The translations under genes were made by a program, and so were the position numbers. Below are positions 1-6,032 of a DNA stretch of 64,000 nt, in pieces. The stretch comes from a virus. The stretch covers positions 1 through 64,000 of IMG/VR virus record IMGVR_UViG_3300042558_005069. One strand, given 5' to 3'. Positions within the stretch are counted from its first letter, which is position 1. Each line of letters opens with the position of its first letter. The notes below the pieces were generated by a model. That model searched no databases. It saw only the letters and a list, made by a program, of their open reading frames with translations, and was not told where the DNA came from.

Positions 1-1
1 A

Positions 2-29
2 CCCCCCCCCAACAACCCGGGGGGGGGGG
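2..29. repeat. poly-C / poly-G inverted homopolymers
   Basis: Nine C (2-10) and eleven G (19-29) face each other across an 8-nt spacer, so they could pair as a G:C stem. This may be part of the terminator cluster that follows, or the homopolymer lengths may be sequencing or assembly artefacts. Confidence 0.5.
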
Positions 30-60
30 ACTCTCAGTACTGGTGGGTACTGAGAGTCCC
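27..60. terminator. perfect 14-bp hairpin
   Basis: GGGACTCTCAGTAC and its exact reverse complement flank a 6-nt loop (TGGTGG). It lies beyond the 3' end of the leftward gene at 109-573 and directly precedes a second inverted repeat (63-100), the same two-part arrangement seen at 3508-3581. Confidence 0.7.
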
Positions 61-62
61 TA

Positions 63-100
63 ACTAAAGGATAATGCAGAGGGTTACATTATCCTTTAGT
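63..100. terminator. inverted ACTAAAGGATAATG / CATTATCCTTTAGT pair
   Basis: Two exact 14-bp arms (63-76 and 87-100) form a hairpin just past the stop of the leftward gene 109-573. The arms are members of the motif family found throughout the first 8.3 kb. There is no T-tract, so termination is inferred from position and from covariation at sister sites. Confidence 0.65.
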
Positions 101-108
101 AACAACCG

Positions 109-573
109 CTAACTAAATAGCGACTGAACTGCATCGGCTAGGGGACCACGACCTGAGTCGTCACCGCCCATAACCTCAACCTCGTTTAAGTCCTGAAATC
201 GGACAACGCTAGTTACTGAGTCGGCAGATGCACAGACAAGTAGGCGAACACGACGACGTGCTTCATGCTTGCTGGGTGCTGGCAAATCTTCATCGTTGCC
301 GTCGTAATTATCGGGCAATGGTGAAGCCCAACCAGTAGTTACCAATACGATACAGTCATACCATTTCGCTGCGAACCTCGCCCCATCGCTGGAGAGAAGA
401 TCGTAGATGTCCTCTGCTTCGGTCACTTGGTCAAATAGATGAACCTCATCGCCGTCTGTCTCTACACCAAAAAGCAACGGCTTCGCTAACTCAAAAGCCT
501 TATCTTCATTCTCACGAATGAGCAAATCGTGTATCTGTTGCTCAATGTTTTTGGAGATGTCTAGTGGTTTCAT
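109..573 (-). CDS. hypothetical acidic protein, 154 aa
   Basis: I do not recognise a named family. The protein is acidic, with a hydrophobic strand (IVLVTTGWASPLP, about residues 75-87) followed by an acidic loop and an Arg-rich strand (RRRVRLLV), a pattern that suggests a small mixed alpha/beta fold. The start is supported by AAAGGG 5-7 nt before the ATG. It is a single-gene unit with its own promoter (609-637) and a hairpin after the stop, like most genes of this region. Confidence 0.8.
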   Translation of the reverse strand: MKPLDISKNIEQQIHDLLIRENEDKAFELAKPLLFGVETDGDEVHLFDQVTEAEDIYDLLSSDGARFAAKWYDCIVLVTTGWASPLPDNYDGNDEDLPAPSKHEARRRVRLLVCASADSVTSVVRFQDLNEVEVMGGDDSGRGPLADAVQSLFS

Positions 574-608
574 ATTTCCCTTTCATATGTGTCGTTGGTG
601 ACATTCTT

Positions 609-637
609 ACTGTACCTCATAGGGGACAGATTAGCAA
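609..637 (-). promoter_or_regulatory. family promoter, TTGCTA-N17-TACAGT
   Basis: On the minus strand TTGCTA (-35) and TACAGT (-10) are 17 bp apart with the shared spacer start ATCTGT and end GG. It drives the gene at 109-573. A GATAATG box (642-648 on the plus map) ends 4 nt upstream of the -35. Confidence 0.75.
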
Positions 638-641
638 TTTG

Positions 642-655
642 CATTATCCTTTAGT
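642..655. repeat. CATTATCCTTTAGT motif
   Basis: Exact copy of the 14-bp motif, here upstream of the leftward promoter at 609-637 rather than at a gene end. Confidence 0.8.
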
Positions 656-752
656 AGTGGGGCTATCCGCCACCGTCAAAGATTAGGGGACAACGTGACT
701 CCGCTCAAAGTCACAGCCCTCTAGATGGTGAGAAACTTCTTTAATCGGATGA

Positions 753-844
753 CATTATCGCAACGCGCCCCCGACGATGAGTTGGCTGGAGTCTGGCTTG
801 GGGCGACGGACAGAGCCCCGCTGCTCACCGCTTCAGCCGGGGCT
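753..844. repeat. composite CATTATC/GCCCCCGAC + GCCCCG hairpin element
   Basis: CATTATCG-CAACGCGCCCCCGAC (753-775) is followed 38 nt later by an AGCCCCG...CGGGGCT hairpin (814-844). Related copies stand at 2673, 3374, 4059, 5851, 7051 and, degenerate, 8674. This one separates the divergent promoters at 609-637 and 868-896 and probably insulates them by termination. Confidence 0.7.
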
Positions 845-867
845 TCGTCCCGATAAAGGTCATTTAA

Positions 868-896
868 TCGCCAACCTGTCCCCGTAGTGGTACGTT
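868..896 (+). promoter_or_regulatory. family promoter, TCGCCA-N17-TACGTT
   Basis: TCGCCA and TACGTT at 17-bp spacing with the conserved spacer (CTGTCC...GG). Transcription should start near 903, which argues against the ATG at 901 and for the GTG at 940 as start of the next gene. Confidence 0.75.
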
Positions 897-939
897 GTGA
901 ATGTCGGCAGCGGGTCGGCACATACGGAGAGGGTACGAA

Positions 940-1161
940 GTGGAAAAATTGTCTTGCTTAGATTTTGGCAGTGGTGAGTGCGTAGGCGATGTGGAACTAT
1001 CCCTCGCACAGCCTGTGCGCTATCGCACGAACGGGGAATTCATCATGTTCCCTCGTTGCGAAAAGCACTGGGACGAATACGCAGATAGGGCTCAGGCTCG
1101 CCAGGAGCGCCAGTGGGCGGCAGAACGGGCAGAGCGTGACGAATGGGCGAACTTTGAGTGA
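940..1161 (+). CDS. small Cys-containing protein, 73 aa
   Basis: The protein has a CLDF-GSGEC pair near the N-terminus and PRCEKHWDEY followed by an Arg/Glu-rich helix (ARQERQWAAERAER). Small proteins of this shape, with PRCxKHWxxR, recur in actinobacteriophages; the three Cys plus His could bind a metal. I chose GTG 940 because GGAGAGGG lies 7 nt before it and because the upstream in-frame ATG at 901 falls at the predicted transcription start. Function unknown. Confidence 0.75.
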   Translation: MEKLSCLDFGSGECVGDVELSLAQPVRYRTNGEFIMFPRCEKHWDEYADRAQARQERQWAAERAERDEWANFE

Positions 1162-1176
1162 GTCGCGCCAAACTTT

Positions 1177-1211
1177 GCGAACGTGCCGAGAACGTCTCTC
1201 GGCACGTTCGC
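1177..1211 (+). terminator. perfect 15-bp terminator hairpin
   Basis: GCGAACGTGCCGAGA and its exact complement flank the loop ACGTC, 15 nt after the stop of 940-1161. TCTATTAG follows, so there is no true T-tract. Confidence 0.75.
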
Positions 1212-1227
1212 TCTATTAGTTTGATCA

Positions 1228-1260
1228 AAGCCCCGGCCGAGGGCGAGCTCAGCGGGGCTC
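1228..1260. terminator. GCCCCG/CGGGGC hairpin
   Basis: AAGCCCCG and CGGGGCT arms lie between the hairpin at 1177-1211 and the promoter at 1283. It is the same hairpin core as in the composite elements but lacks the CATTATC half. Confidence 0.6.
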
Positions 1261-1282
1261 CAACCGCATTCGCGTCATCTAA

Positions 1283-1311
1283 TCGCTAATCTGTCCCTGT
1301 CGTGGTATGTT
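1283..1311 (+). promoter_or_regulatory. family promoter, TCGCTA-N17-TATGTT
   Basis: TCGCTA and TATGTT are 17 bp apart; the spacer begins ATCTGTCCC and ends GG. It drives the gene starting at 1341 with a leader of about 25 nt. Confidence 0.8.
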
Positions 1312-1340
1312 GTGAATGTAGTCAAGCGAAAGGAAAAGTA

Positions 1341-1610
1341 ATGCAACAATCACATTCAAGAGTCACAGAGTTAGAGCTGGGGGCTCCCGTCGTAGTGGGG
1401 CATAGGCTCCTACTCTGGAAGCGTTCATTCTTCTACGCAAACCGTGTATCATACATTGTGTTCTGCAAAGCAGACCCCGATGAGGTTCACGGCTACGCTG
1501 TATGGCGAGTAGAGAAAAACGCTCACGGCGAATACTACGCCGAGACAGGCTACTACTTCGCCGAGTCCGATCTAGTCGAAGCCATACAGGCATACGACGC
1601 TAGAGATTAA
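1341..1610 (+). CDS. hypothetical protein, 89 aa, paralogue of 6663-6977
   Basis: The C-terminal half (YAVWRVEK...YYAETGYYF...AYDAR) matches the protein encoded at 6663-6977 (YVTWIISA...FLAEAGHYF...DYEAR) in order and spacing, so the two genes are paralogues. The fold looks like a small antiparallel beta-sheet followed by one helix. The ATG at 1341 is preceded by GAAAGGA at good spacing; an upstream GTG at 1302 lies inside the promoter and is rejected. Single-gene unit. Function unknown. Confidence 0.8.
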   Translation: MQQSHSRVTELELGAPVVVGHRLLLWKRSFFYANRVSYIVFCKADPDEVHGYAVWRVEKNAHGEYYAETGYYFAESDLVEAIQAYDARD

Positions 1611-1617
1611 CGAGTTA

Positions 1618-1673
1618 CATTATCCTTTAGTGTTAGCGGGGGGTTCGCCCCCCGCTTTACATTATCCTTTAGT
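1618..1673 (+). terminator. hairpin flanked by two CATTATCCTTTAGT copies
   Basis: GCGGGGGG-TTCG-CCCCCCGC (1636-1655) has an 8-bp G:C stem closed by a TTCG tetraloop and is bracketed by direct motif copies at 1618-1631 and 1660-1673. It follows the stop of 1341-1610. Confidence 0.75.
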
Positions 1674-1686
1674 GTTAAACCTCTTT

Positions 1687-1723
1687 CTAAAGGATAATGC
1701 AGGCGGTTACATTATCCTTTAGT
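1687..1723. terminator. inverted motif pair
   Basis: CTAAAGGATAATG (1687-1699) pairs with CATTATCCTTTAG (1710-1722). It lies at the 3' side of the leftward gene 1756-2259, so this convergent gene end carries separate structures for each direction. Confidence 0.65.
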
Positions 1724-1755
1724 AAGAAAAGCACTTTAGTCGTCGCCGTGTTTCG

Positions 1756-2259
1756 TTAAACTCGCTTTGCACATACTGGACCGATACCACGAGCGACACT
1801 TTTTGCATCGGTTAGGTCTGCTCCACAGACACAGCACATAGACATTTCTACGCCTAAGGCGGTGGCTCGCTCAACGGTCATTCTGTCGCTTGCGCTTAAT
1901 CTCTGAATACTTCCACGCTCGTACTCAAAGCGCTCACTTTTTGTTGATGCTGTCGGGATAAAACGCATAGCGTACAAGTTGCCCGTTTCACGGCTCTGCT
2001 TGACCCTGTAAATACCTTCGGGGGTCTCGTACATTCCCGTAACGGTCACGGGGTCGCTTGGTGCTGACACTCTTACTTGGTCATTTGCCATAGAGCGTTC
2101 TACTGCTTCTATTTGGCGAATTGTTAATGAACCATAACGCTCAAACTTAGAGAGTAGGTCTGCATAGAACGAACTACGCCCTGAGTTGATAACGCAAAAC
2201 TTTACTACTTTGAGAGTGCGTTCGTCGGGATTGTTATTCTCAATTTCTTTGATGTCCAT
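1756..2259 (-). CDS. DUF6011-type Cys-motif protein, 167 aa
   Basis: The C-terminus (CCVCGADLTDAKSVARGIGPVCAKR, here split: CCVCGADLTD, then a Ser/Ala turn, then GIGPVC) is the signature I associate with DUF6011, a short three-to-four Cys element often found at the end of phage proteins. The N-terminal part is helical and may bind DNA or protein. Start at 2259 because AAAGGGGC lies 4 nt before that ATG; the upstream ATG at 2274 overlaps this site. Own promoter at 2294-2322. Role unknown. Confidence 0.8.
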   Translation of the reverse strand: MDIKEIENNNPDERTLKVVKFCVINSGRSSFYADLLSKFERYGSLTIRQIEAVERSMANDQVRVSAPSDPVTVTGMYETPEGIYRVKQSRETGNLYAMRFIPTASTKSERFEYERGSIQRLSASDRMTVERATALGVEMSMCCVCGADLTDAKSVARGIGPVCAKRV

Positions 2260-2293
2260 TGTTGCCCCTTTCATGGGTGTAGTGGTTATTCAT

Positions 2294-2322
2294 ATTGTAC
2301 CTTATCGGGTACAGACTAGGGT
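2294..2322 (-). promoter_or_regulatory. family promoter with TGTACC-N6-GGTACA palindrome
   Basis: Minus-strand ACCCTA-N17-TACAAT. The spacer and -10 together form a perfect TGTACC-N6-GGTACA inverted repeat, the clearest example of the operator-like core shared by these promoters. GATAATG stands 7 nt upstream of the -35. Confidence 0.75.
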
Positions 2323-2329
2323 CGTTTTA

Positions 2330-2343
2330 CATTATCCTTTAGT
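2330..2343. repeat. CATTATCCTTTAGT motif
   Basis: Exact copy lying between the promoter at 2294-2322 and the end of the next leftward gene; the TAA of that gene falls inside the motif. Confidence 0.8.
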
Positions 2344-2536
2344 GTTCGGGGTCGTCTGTCTGATGTTCGGGATCGTCTGTCCCTGCTTCGTAGGCGTGCG
2401 AGAGCCAGCAAAATGATGCACAGACAGGGCATACGACTACCTGCGGATAGTTCACGAGAACTCCATGCTCGTCTAAAACCTGAGAGCGTGTGAGTGGGTG
2501 TAGGGAACGGCAGTGTGAAAAATAGTAAGTCTTCAT
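2339..2536 (-). CDS. small Cys/His protein, 65 aa
   Basis: The protein has an N-terminal FSHCRSLHPL and a later VCPVCASFCW, which together could bind zinc. The last residues TDDPEHQTDDPEH are a short duplication visible in the DNA (2340-2378). The ATG at 2536 has only a weak GAAGG 14 nt upstream and no family promoter is seen, so the gene is less certain than its neighbours. Its stop codon lies within a CATTATCCTTTAGT copy. Confidence 0.5.
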   Translation of the reverse strand: MKTYYFSHCRSLHPLTRSQVLDEHGVLVNYPQVVVCPVCASFCWLSHAYEAGTDDPEHQTDDPEH

Positions 2537-2672
2537 ATTACTTACGAGAAACCTTCGGTAAAAAGATGTCAAGGAAAAATGATTAAAACATTTCCTCAAG
2601 AACGTGACATCACGAAAGTTCCTTCCGCCACCGTCAATAATTTTGAGTCGTTCGGGGAACGCAGTAAATTTG

Positions 2673-2764
2673 CATTATCGCAACGCGCCCCCGACAGTGA
2701 TCCAGATTTTGCAAAAAACAGGAGCACGGACAAAGCCCCGCGTGAGACCGTTCCTGCCGGGGCT
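2673..2764. repeat. composite CATTATC/GCCCCCGAC + GCCCCG hairpin element
   Basis: CATTATCG-CAACGCGCCCCCGAC (2673-2695), then AGCCCCG...CGGGGCT (2734-2764). It precedes the rightward promoter at 2824-2852. Confidence 0.7.
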
Positions 2765-2823
2765 CTTTCGGATCATCCTCGAAAGCTGACTTTACGCGGC
2801 AATTCCGGGTTAGCGTCATTTAA

Positions 2824-2852
2824 TCGCCAATCTGTACCTAGCGAGGTATGCT
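2824..2852 (+). promoter_or_regulatory. family promoter, TCGCCA-N17-TATGCT
   Basis: TCGCCA and TATGCT are spaced by 17 bp with spacer ATCTGTACC...GG; it drives the gene at 2879. Confidence 0.8.
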
Positions 2853-2878
2853 GCAAGCAACCCAACGAAAGGAAAGTA

Positions 2879-3223
2879 ATGAGAAAAATCAACTATGACA
2901 CGATCACCGTTTTCGACGATTGCGCCGAAGCCGATGAGTGGGAAAAAGAAAACGACAGAGAATGGATCCCTGTCGGCTGCATTGACACCGAGATTCCCTA
3001 CCGCTGGGAAGGCTCACAAGCGAAGATAGAACTGCATGCTGACCTGAATCAGTACTGGTGCGATGGCACCGTTCCTGGGTCTACTCGTGACTGTCTCATC
3101 AAGGATTGGAAAGTGGTTGTTTGGAAAGACAAGAACAACGACAACGACTACGAACTCCACTACGCAGAAAACGAACAAGACGGCAATGAAATCCTAGAGA
3201 GTCTCGCTGTTACATTATCCTAG
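2879..3223 (+). CDS. hypothetical acidic protein, 114 aa
   Basis: An acidic single-domain protein rich in Asp, Glu, Trp and Asn (for example FDDCAEADEWEKEND and WKDKNNDNDYEL). No family recognised. The ATG at 2879 has GAAAGGAAAG just upstream, the same leader design as the gene at 1341; the frame is open for 100 more codons upstream but crosses the promoter and the composite element, so an earlier start is unlikely. The TAG stop lies inside a degenerate motif copy (3213-3226). Confidence 0.8.
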   Translation: MRKINYDTITVFDDCAEADEWEKENDREWIPVGCIDTEIPYRWEGSQAKIELHADLNQYWCDGTVPGSTRDCLIKDWKVVVWKDKNNDNDYELHYAENEQDGNEILESLAVTLS

Positions 3224-3235
3224 AGTATGTATTGA

Positions 3236-3280
3236 GGCTCGCTCCCGTGTGGGGGCGAGCCACTTACATTATCCTTTAGT
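3236..3280 (+). terminator. hairpin followed by CATTATCCTTTAGT
   Basis: GGCTCGCTCCC and GGGGGCGAGCC pair over 11 positions (one G-T) around GTGT (3236-3261), followed by a motif copy at 3267-3280. It follows the stop of 2879-3223. Confidence 0.7.
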
Positions 3281-3373
3281 GTTAGCGGCGAGCCTGACCC
3301 CGGGGGCTTTCCGCCACCGTCAAATAGTACAAGCAGGTATGACATCATTCTGAGCTCATGGCTGAAAGATGCA

Positions 3374-3464
3374 CATTATCTGAACACGCCCCCGATGACG
3401 CAAATAAAAAGTTTGACGCGAGAAGCCAGACAAAGCCCCGCGGCTCACCGCCTTCAGCGGGGCT
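3374..3464. repeat. composite CATTATC/GCCCCCGAT + GCCCCGC hairpin element
   Basis: CATTATCT-GAACACGCCCCCGAT, then AGCCCCGC...GCGGGGCT (3434-3464). This copy is between two convergent genes (ends 3223 and 3587), so it cannot serve as an adjacent promoter here. The 3224-3586 gap holds only these repeats. Confidence 0.7.
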
Positions 3465-3507
3465 TCGATGCTCGAGACTTTACATTATCCTTCAGTGAAA
3501 GAAGCTC

Positions 3508-3541
3508 GGGAATCCCAGCGCGGGGGCGCGCTGGGATTCCC
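3508..3541. terminator. perfect 15-bp hairpin
   Basis: GGGAATCCCAGCGCG with its exact complement around GGGG, preceded by a variant motif CATTATCCTTCAGT (3483-3496). Confidence 0.75.
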
Positions 3542-3544
3542 CTA

Positions 3545-3581
3545 ACCAAAGGATAATGTGGGGAGTACATTATCCTTTGGT
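3545..3581. terminator. inverted motif pair with compensatory change
   Basis: ACCAAAGGATAATG (3545-3558) pairs with CATTATCCTTTGGT (3568-3581). The usual ACT...AGT has become ACC...GGT in both arms, so pairing is kept. It ends 5 nt from the stop of the leftward gene 3587-4015. Confidence 0.75.
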
Positions 3582-3586
3582 GTTAA

Positions 3587-4015
3587 TCATTCAATCGGGA
3601 ACGACTGAGCCTTTTTGATTAGCACGAGTAGTAGCGATTCTCTAGTGGGGACTAGATCCCTAATGAGTTCTAACGTTTCCGTGTGAAACTGATTGAATGA
3701 CTTTTCACTGAAACGCGCAACGCCTACTTGGTTGTGAAACCTTGTAGACGGGAACTGCTGCACGTTGAATGGTTCCCAAATAGTGACGGTGAAACCGGCT
3801 GCGGGCTGCCACCAAAGCAAGCGCATAGTGGCGGTGTACTGTTTGCGCTTTGGGTCGTGGGTGAACTCTAGTTCTACTTGCTCGCCTGCCATTGAATTAG
3901 TGCCGCTGTATCGCTGATCTAGTACTGGCGATCGCCACACGTATTTAATGCTACGGTCACCAATGATCGGTTGTGGGAACTTCAGGGTAATTTCTGGGTT
4001 TTGGGTTGTAGTCAT
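3587..4015 (-). CDS. hypothetical protein, 142 aa
   Basis: I recognise no family. The protein alternates strands and aromatic turns (RLLWWQPAAGFTVTIWEPF) with a helical C-terminus ending in IKKAQSFPIE. The start at 4015 is the ATG 6 nt after the -10 box TACTCT, so the mRNA is probably leaderless; an in-frame TTG two codons earlier would fall upstream of the predicted transcript start. Own promoter and terminator. Confidence 0.75.
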   Translation of the reverse strand: MTTTQNPEITLKFPQPIIGDRSIKYVWRSPVLDQRYSGTNSMAGEQVELEFTHDPKRKQYTATMRLLWWQPAAGFTVTIWEPFNVQQFPSTRFHNQVGVARFSEKSFNQFHTETLELIRDLVPTRESLLLVLIKKAQSFPIE

Positions 4016-4021
4016 ACCCAA

Positions 4022-4050
4022 AGAGTACTAGCAAGGGTACAGATTAGTGA
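4022..4050 (-). promoter_or_regulatory. family promoter, leaderless
   Basis: Minus-strand TCACTA-N17-TACTCT with spacer ATCTGTACCC. The -10 ends 6 nt before the ATG of 3587-4015. GATAATG is 8 nt upstream of the -35. Confidence 0.75.
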
Positions 4051-4058
4051 ATGTTTGA

Positions 4059-4185
4059 CATTATCTCAGCACGCCCCCGACAGGTGAATGAGCAAGAGCA
4101 GGTTCAAGCCCCGCGGCCAGACGCTTGTAGCGGGGCTTCGATGTGAAACATTGTCAGTCTCGGTCGGGGGCGCATTTGGATAATG
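4059..4185. repeat. composite element flanked by an inverted copy
   Basis: The CATTATC...GCCCCCGAC box (4059-4081) and GCCCCGC hairpin (4107-4137) are followed by an inverted box reading GTCGGGGGCG...GATAATG (4163-4185). The outer boxes can pair, and each GATAATG points at a divergent promoter (4022-4050 and 4195-4223), 8 and 9 nt from the -35. Confidence 0.7.
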
Positions 4186-4194
4186 TTGCTTTAA

Positions 4195-4223
4195 TTAACA
4201 ATTTGATACTGACTAACTATAAT
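4195..4223 (+). promoter_or_regulatory. consensus promoter, TTAACA-N17-TATAAT
   Basis: Near-perfect sigma70-type boxes with 17-bp spacing; unlike its neighbours it lacks the CTGTACC spacer core. It drives the two-gene unit at 4258-4871. Confidence 0.85.
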
Positions 4224-4257
4224 GACAACGTAAGCAACTACTAGAAGGAGTACTACT

Positions 4258-4554
4258 GTGAACGATATTTATTGCCCAGTATGTGGCGAACCGTGGGACA
4301 ACGACACGCTACATGAATACGCCGAGGAATATGAAACAACCTATAGAGCGACCTACAAATTATTTTTTTCCGATGGTTGCGCTGTGGCGTTCAAAGAATG
4401 GGACATAGCGTGTGAACGCCCTGAGGGTGGTTCATCACGAGCCTTGTTTTCGTCATTGTTGGCAGAGATGCTAGGCGATGACGTGGACGGAATAATTAGC
4501 GAAATGCAGGACGCTGAGTTGCTTGGCTTACTGAACGACAATAGTAAAGGATAA
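4258..4554 (+). CDS. zinc-ribbon-like protein, 98 aa
   Basis: An N-terminal YCPVCGEPWD-NDTLHEY supplies a CxxC knuckle and His, and a later SDGCAVAF...C may complete the site; this is a small actinophage-type zinc protein of unknown role. GTG at 4258 is the start because AGAAGGAG lies 7 nt before it. It shares a transcript with the wHTH gene 5 nt downstream, whose ribosome site overlaps this gene's last codons. Confidence 0.8.
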   Translation: MNDIYCPVCGEPWDNDTLHEYAEEYETTYRATYKLFFSDGCAVAFKEWDIACERPEGGSSRALFSSLLAEMLGDDVDGIISEMQDAELLGLLNDNSKG

Positions 4555-4559
4555 TGTAA

Positions 4560-4871
4560 ATGCTAACAATAAACGAAAATAACCTATTATTGAACGGCGA
4601 TATTGTTGCCACGCTACCAAACACAAGCGCACGGCAAGTGCTATTACGCGCATTGCTTGAAAGCCTATCTAATCGCGATGGCGTATTTCTTGCGCTATCT
4701 CACTTAGGGGAAGCGCGTACTGCTGATATCGCTCATCTTGTTGGCATAGATAGGTCAAATGCTGGCAGGGTTCTAGACAGCCTATTGTTAGAGGGAATGG
4801 TAAAGGTAGTAAACGATTGCAATAAGGCTGGAACGGTAGGGCGACCATCTAGGGTTTGGGCGACCGTTTAA
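4560..4871 (+). CDS. winged-helix regulator, 103 aa
   Basis: Residues about 40-100 read LSHLGEARTADIAHLVGIDRSN...VLDSLLLEGMVKVV...VGRPSRVW, the layout of a MarR/ArsR-like winged helix (helix-turn-helix, then a wing with GRPS). It is probably a DNA-binding transcription factor acting on phage or host promoters; the conserved promoter family of this region is an obvious candidate target (inference). AAAGGA 9 nt upstream of ATG 4560. Second gene of an operon with 4258-4554. Confidence 0.75.
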   Translation: MLTINENNLLLNGDIVATLPNTSARQVLLRALLESLSNRDGVFLALSHLGEARTADIAHLVGIDRSNAGRVLDSLLLEGMVKVVNDCNKAGTVGRPSRVWATV

Positions 4872-4935
4872 CATTATCCTTTAGTGTGTGCGCGTCTATA
4901 TTGGCGCGCACACACTTGAACACTAAAGGATAATG
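4872..4935. terminator. nested bidirectional terminator
   Basis: CATTATCCTTTAGT (4872-4885) and its inverse (4922-4935) enclose an inner stem GTGTGTGCGCG / CGCGCACACAC (4884-4915). It sits between the convergent genes ending at 4871 and 4954 and can fold identically from either strand. Confidence 0.8.
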
Positions 4936-4953
4936 TAAAGAGTACGAAAACTA

Positions 4954-5424
4954 TTATTCGCTCATCGGGTTTGGGGCAATTTCTCCGAATACAGCCTCGT
5001 ACATTTCTCGCCCTGCTTTCCACTCGTCCCACGACCCGTCAGATGAGACACGGATACACGACCCGTAAATAACCTTTGCTCTTATTAGTGAGGCGGTTAC
5101 TACTGCGTCGTATGGCTTGTAAGCCGTTTTGCAAAATGAGAAATGGTCGGGCTCATCTTTGCGCCACTCGGGTTGAGTCGGGATAGCGTCCCACCAAAAC
5201 GACTCGTGCCCATTGTCGCCGTTTTCATCGCTCACGCCATTAAATGCGAAATAACCCTCAGTACACACGGGCTGAGTGTTGGGTGCACCAAACGCGTCAC
5301 CTAGTGCAATTCCGTTTTCTTGTGCATAATCGCAAATTGCTTTTACGTCTAGTCCCAATTTGCCAAACATATAAGCCGACCCTGCGTTATTCATTGGTCG
5401 CGAAACATAGTGCGTATAGCCCAT
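4954..5424 (-). CDS. MGYTHY-type conserved phage protein, 156 aa
   Basis: The N-terminus MGYTHYVSRP is a recognisable hallmark of a widespread but uncharacterised family in phages. The body is Trp-, Asp- and Asn-rich with SFWWDAIP and ends in a helix. AAGGAG stands 7 nt before ATG 5424. Own promoter at 5455-5483 and the shared bidirectional terminator at 4872-4935. Function unknown. Confidence 0.85.
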   Translation of the reverse strand: MGYTHYVSRPMNNAGSAYMFGKLGLDVKAICDYAQENGIALGDAFGAPNTQPVCTEGYFAFNGVSDENGDNGHESFWWDAIPTQPEWRKDEPDHFSFCKTAYKPYDAVVTASLIRAKVIYGSCIRVSSDGSWDEWKAGREMYEAVFGEIAPNPMSE

Positions 5425-5454
5425 TTCTTTTCTCCTTGTCTAGTAGTTATTATT

Positions 5455-5483
5455 AGATTACTTTACGATATTCAGACTAGCGA
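5455..5483 (-). promoter_or_regulatory. family promoter, TCGCTA-N17-TAATCT
   Basis: Minus-strand boxes at 17 bp; spacer GTCTGAATATCG differs from the CTGTACC type and is shared with 5814-5842. GATAATG lies 8 nt upstream of the -35, within an exact motif copy at 5492-5505. Confidence 0.75.
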
Positions 5484-5511
5484 TTAAATTACATTATCCT
5501 TTAGTGATAGT

Positions 5512-5784
5512 TCACAAGTCAGGGTTGAACCAACCCCAAGAACCATCAACGTTAATTACTACGTCCTCGGGCGCTAGGCAGTTGATTAGCGGAACAGCAG
5601 TACTATTCCAACTCCATGTAAAGTTTGGCTTTAGCGAAATATCGCAAATGGGTTTAGTTTCTCTATTGTCGCTTGTGATTAGTAACGTGGCAAGAACGAC
5701 GACAACGGAAGTCGCCAATCCCCATACTATTATTCTTACGAAAGTGCGTAGCGTGTAGTAAGCAGATGACTTTTCATTGTTCAT
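5512..5784 (-). CDS. single-pass membrane protein, 90 aa
   Basis: Residues about 13-37 (a stretch around IIVWGLATSVVVVLATLLIT) form one membrane helix preceded by Arg, so the short N-terminus is probably cytoplasmic and the C-terminal 50 residues, with two Cys, face outward. AAAGGGGAAAG precedes ATG 5784. Own promoter at 5814-5842. It may be a phage membrane or superinfection factor, but nothing proves that. Confidence 0.75.
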   Translation of the reverse strand: MNNEKSSAYYTLRTFVRIIVWGLATSVVVVLATLLITSDNRETKPICDISLKPNFTWSWNSTAVPLINCLAPEDVVINVDGSWGWFNPDL

Positions 5785-5813
5785 ACTTTCCCCTTTTTCT
5801 AGTAGTTGTTATT

Positions 5814-5842
5814 AGACTACTTGACGCTATTCAGACTAGCGA
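5814..5842 (-). promoter_or_regulatory. family promoter, TCGCTA-N17-TAGTCT
   Basis: Minus-strand boxes at 17 bp, nearly identical to 5455-5483 over 35 bp, followed by the same AT-rich leader. GATAATG is 8 nt upstream of the -35. Confidence 0.75.
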
Positions 5843-5850
5843 TTAAATGA

Positions 5851-5932
5851 CATTATCTCAACACGCCCCCGACAAGAACAAGCGTGAGAGGTTTCAGCTT
5901 AAGCCCCGCAGGCCAGCCTGTCCCCCGGGGCT
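5851..5932. repeat. composite CATTATC/GCCCCCGAC + GCCCCG hairpin element
   Basis: CATTATCT-CAACACGCCCCCGAC (5851-5873) and AGCCCCG...CGGGGCT (5902-5932), upstream of the leftward promoter at 5814 and downstream of the gene ending at 6033. Confidence 0.7.
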
Positions 5933-5978
5933 CCTACCGGATTCAGCCACAAGCGCATGACTCGAAATTGGCAAGCGC

Positions 5979-6022
5979 CGTTACTAAAGGATGATGCCGG
6001 ATTACATCATCCTTTAGTAACG
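5979..6022. terminator. 18-bp perfect hairpin, motif variant
   Basis: CGTTACTAAAGGATGATG and its exact complement around an 8-nt loop. The usual ATAATG/CATTAT is ATGATG/CATCAT here, changed in both arms, so pairing is preserved. It follows the stop of 6033-6452 on the minus strand. Confidence 0.8.
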
Positions 6023-6032
6023 ATTGCTCCTA

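Noticed and set aside
901-939. ATG 901 as start of the 940-1161 gene
   Set aside because: It coincides with the predicted transcription start of the promoter at 868-896 and has no ribosome site, whereas GTG 940 follows GGAGAGGG.
2579-2878. 100-codon upstream extension of the gene at 2879
   Set aside because: The extension runs through a composite repeat and the promoter at 2824-2852; GAAAGGA marks ATG 2879.
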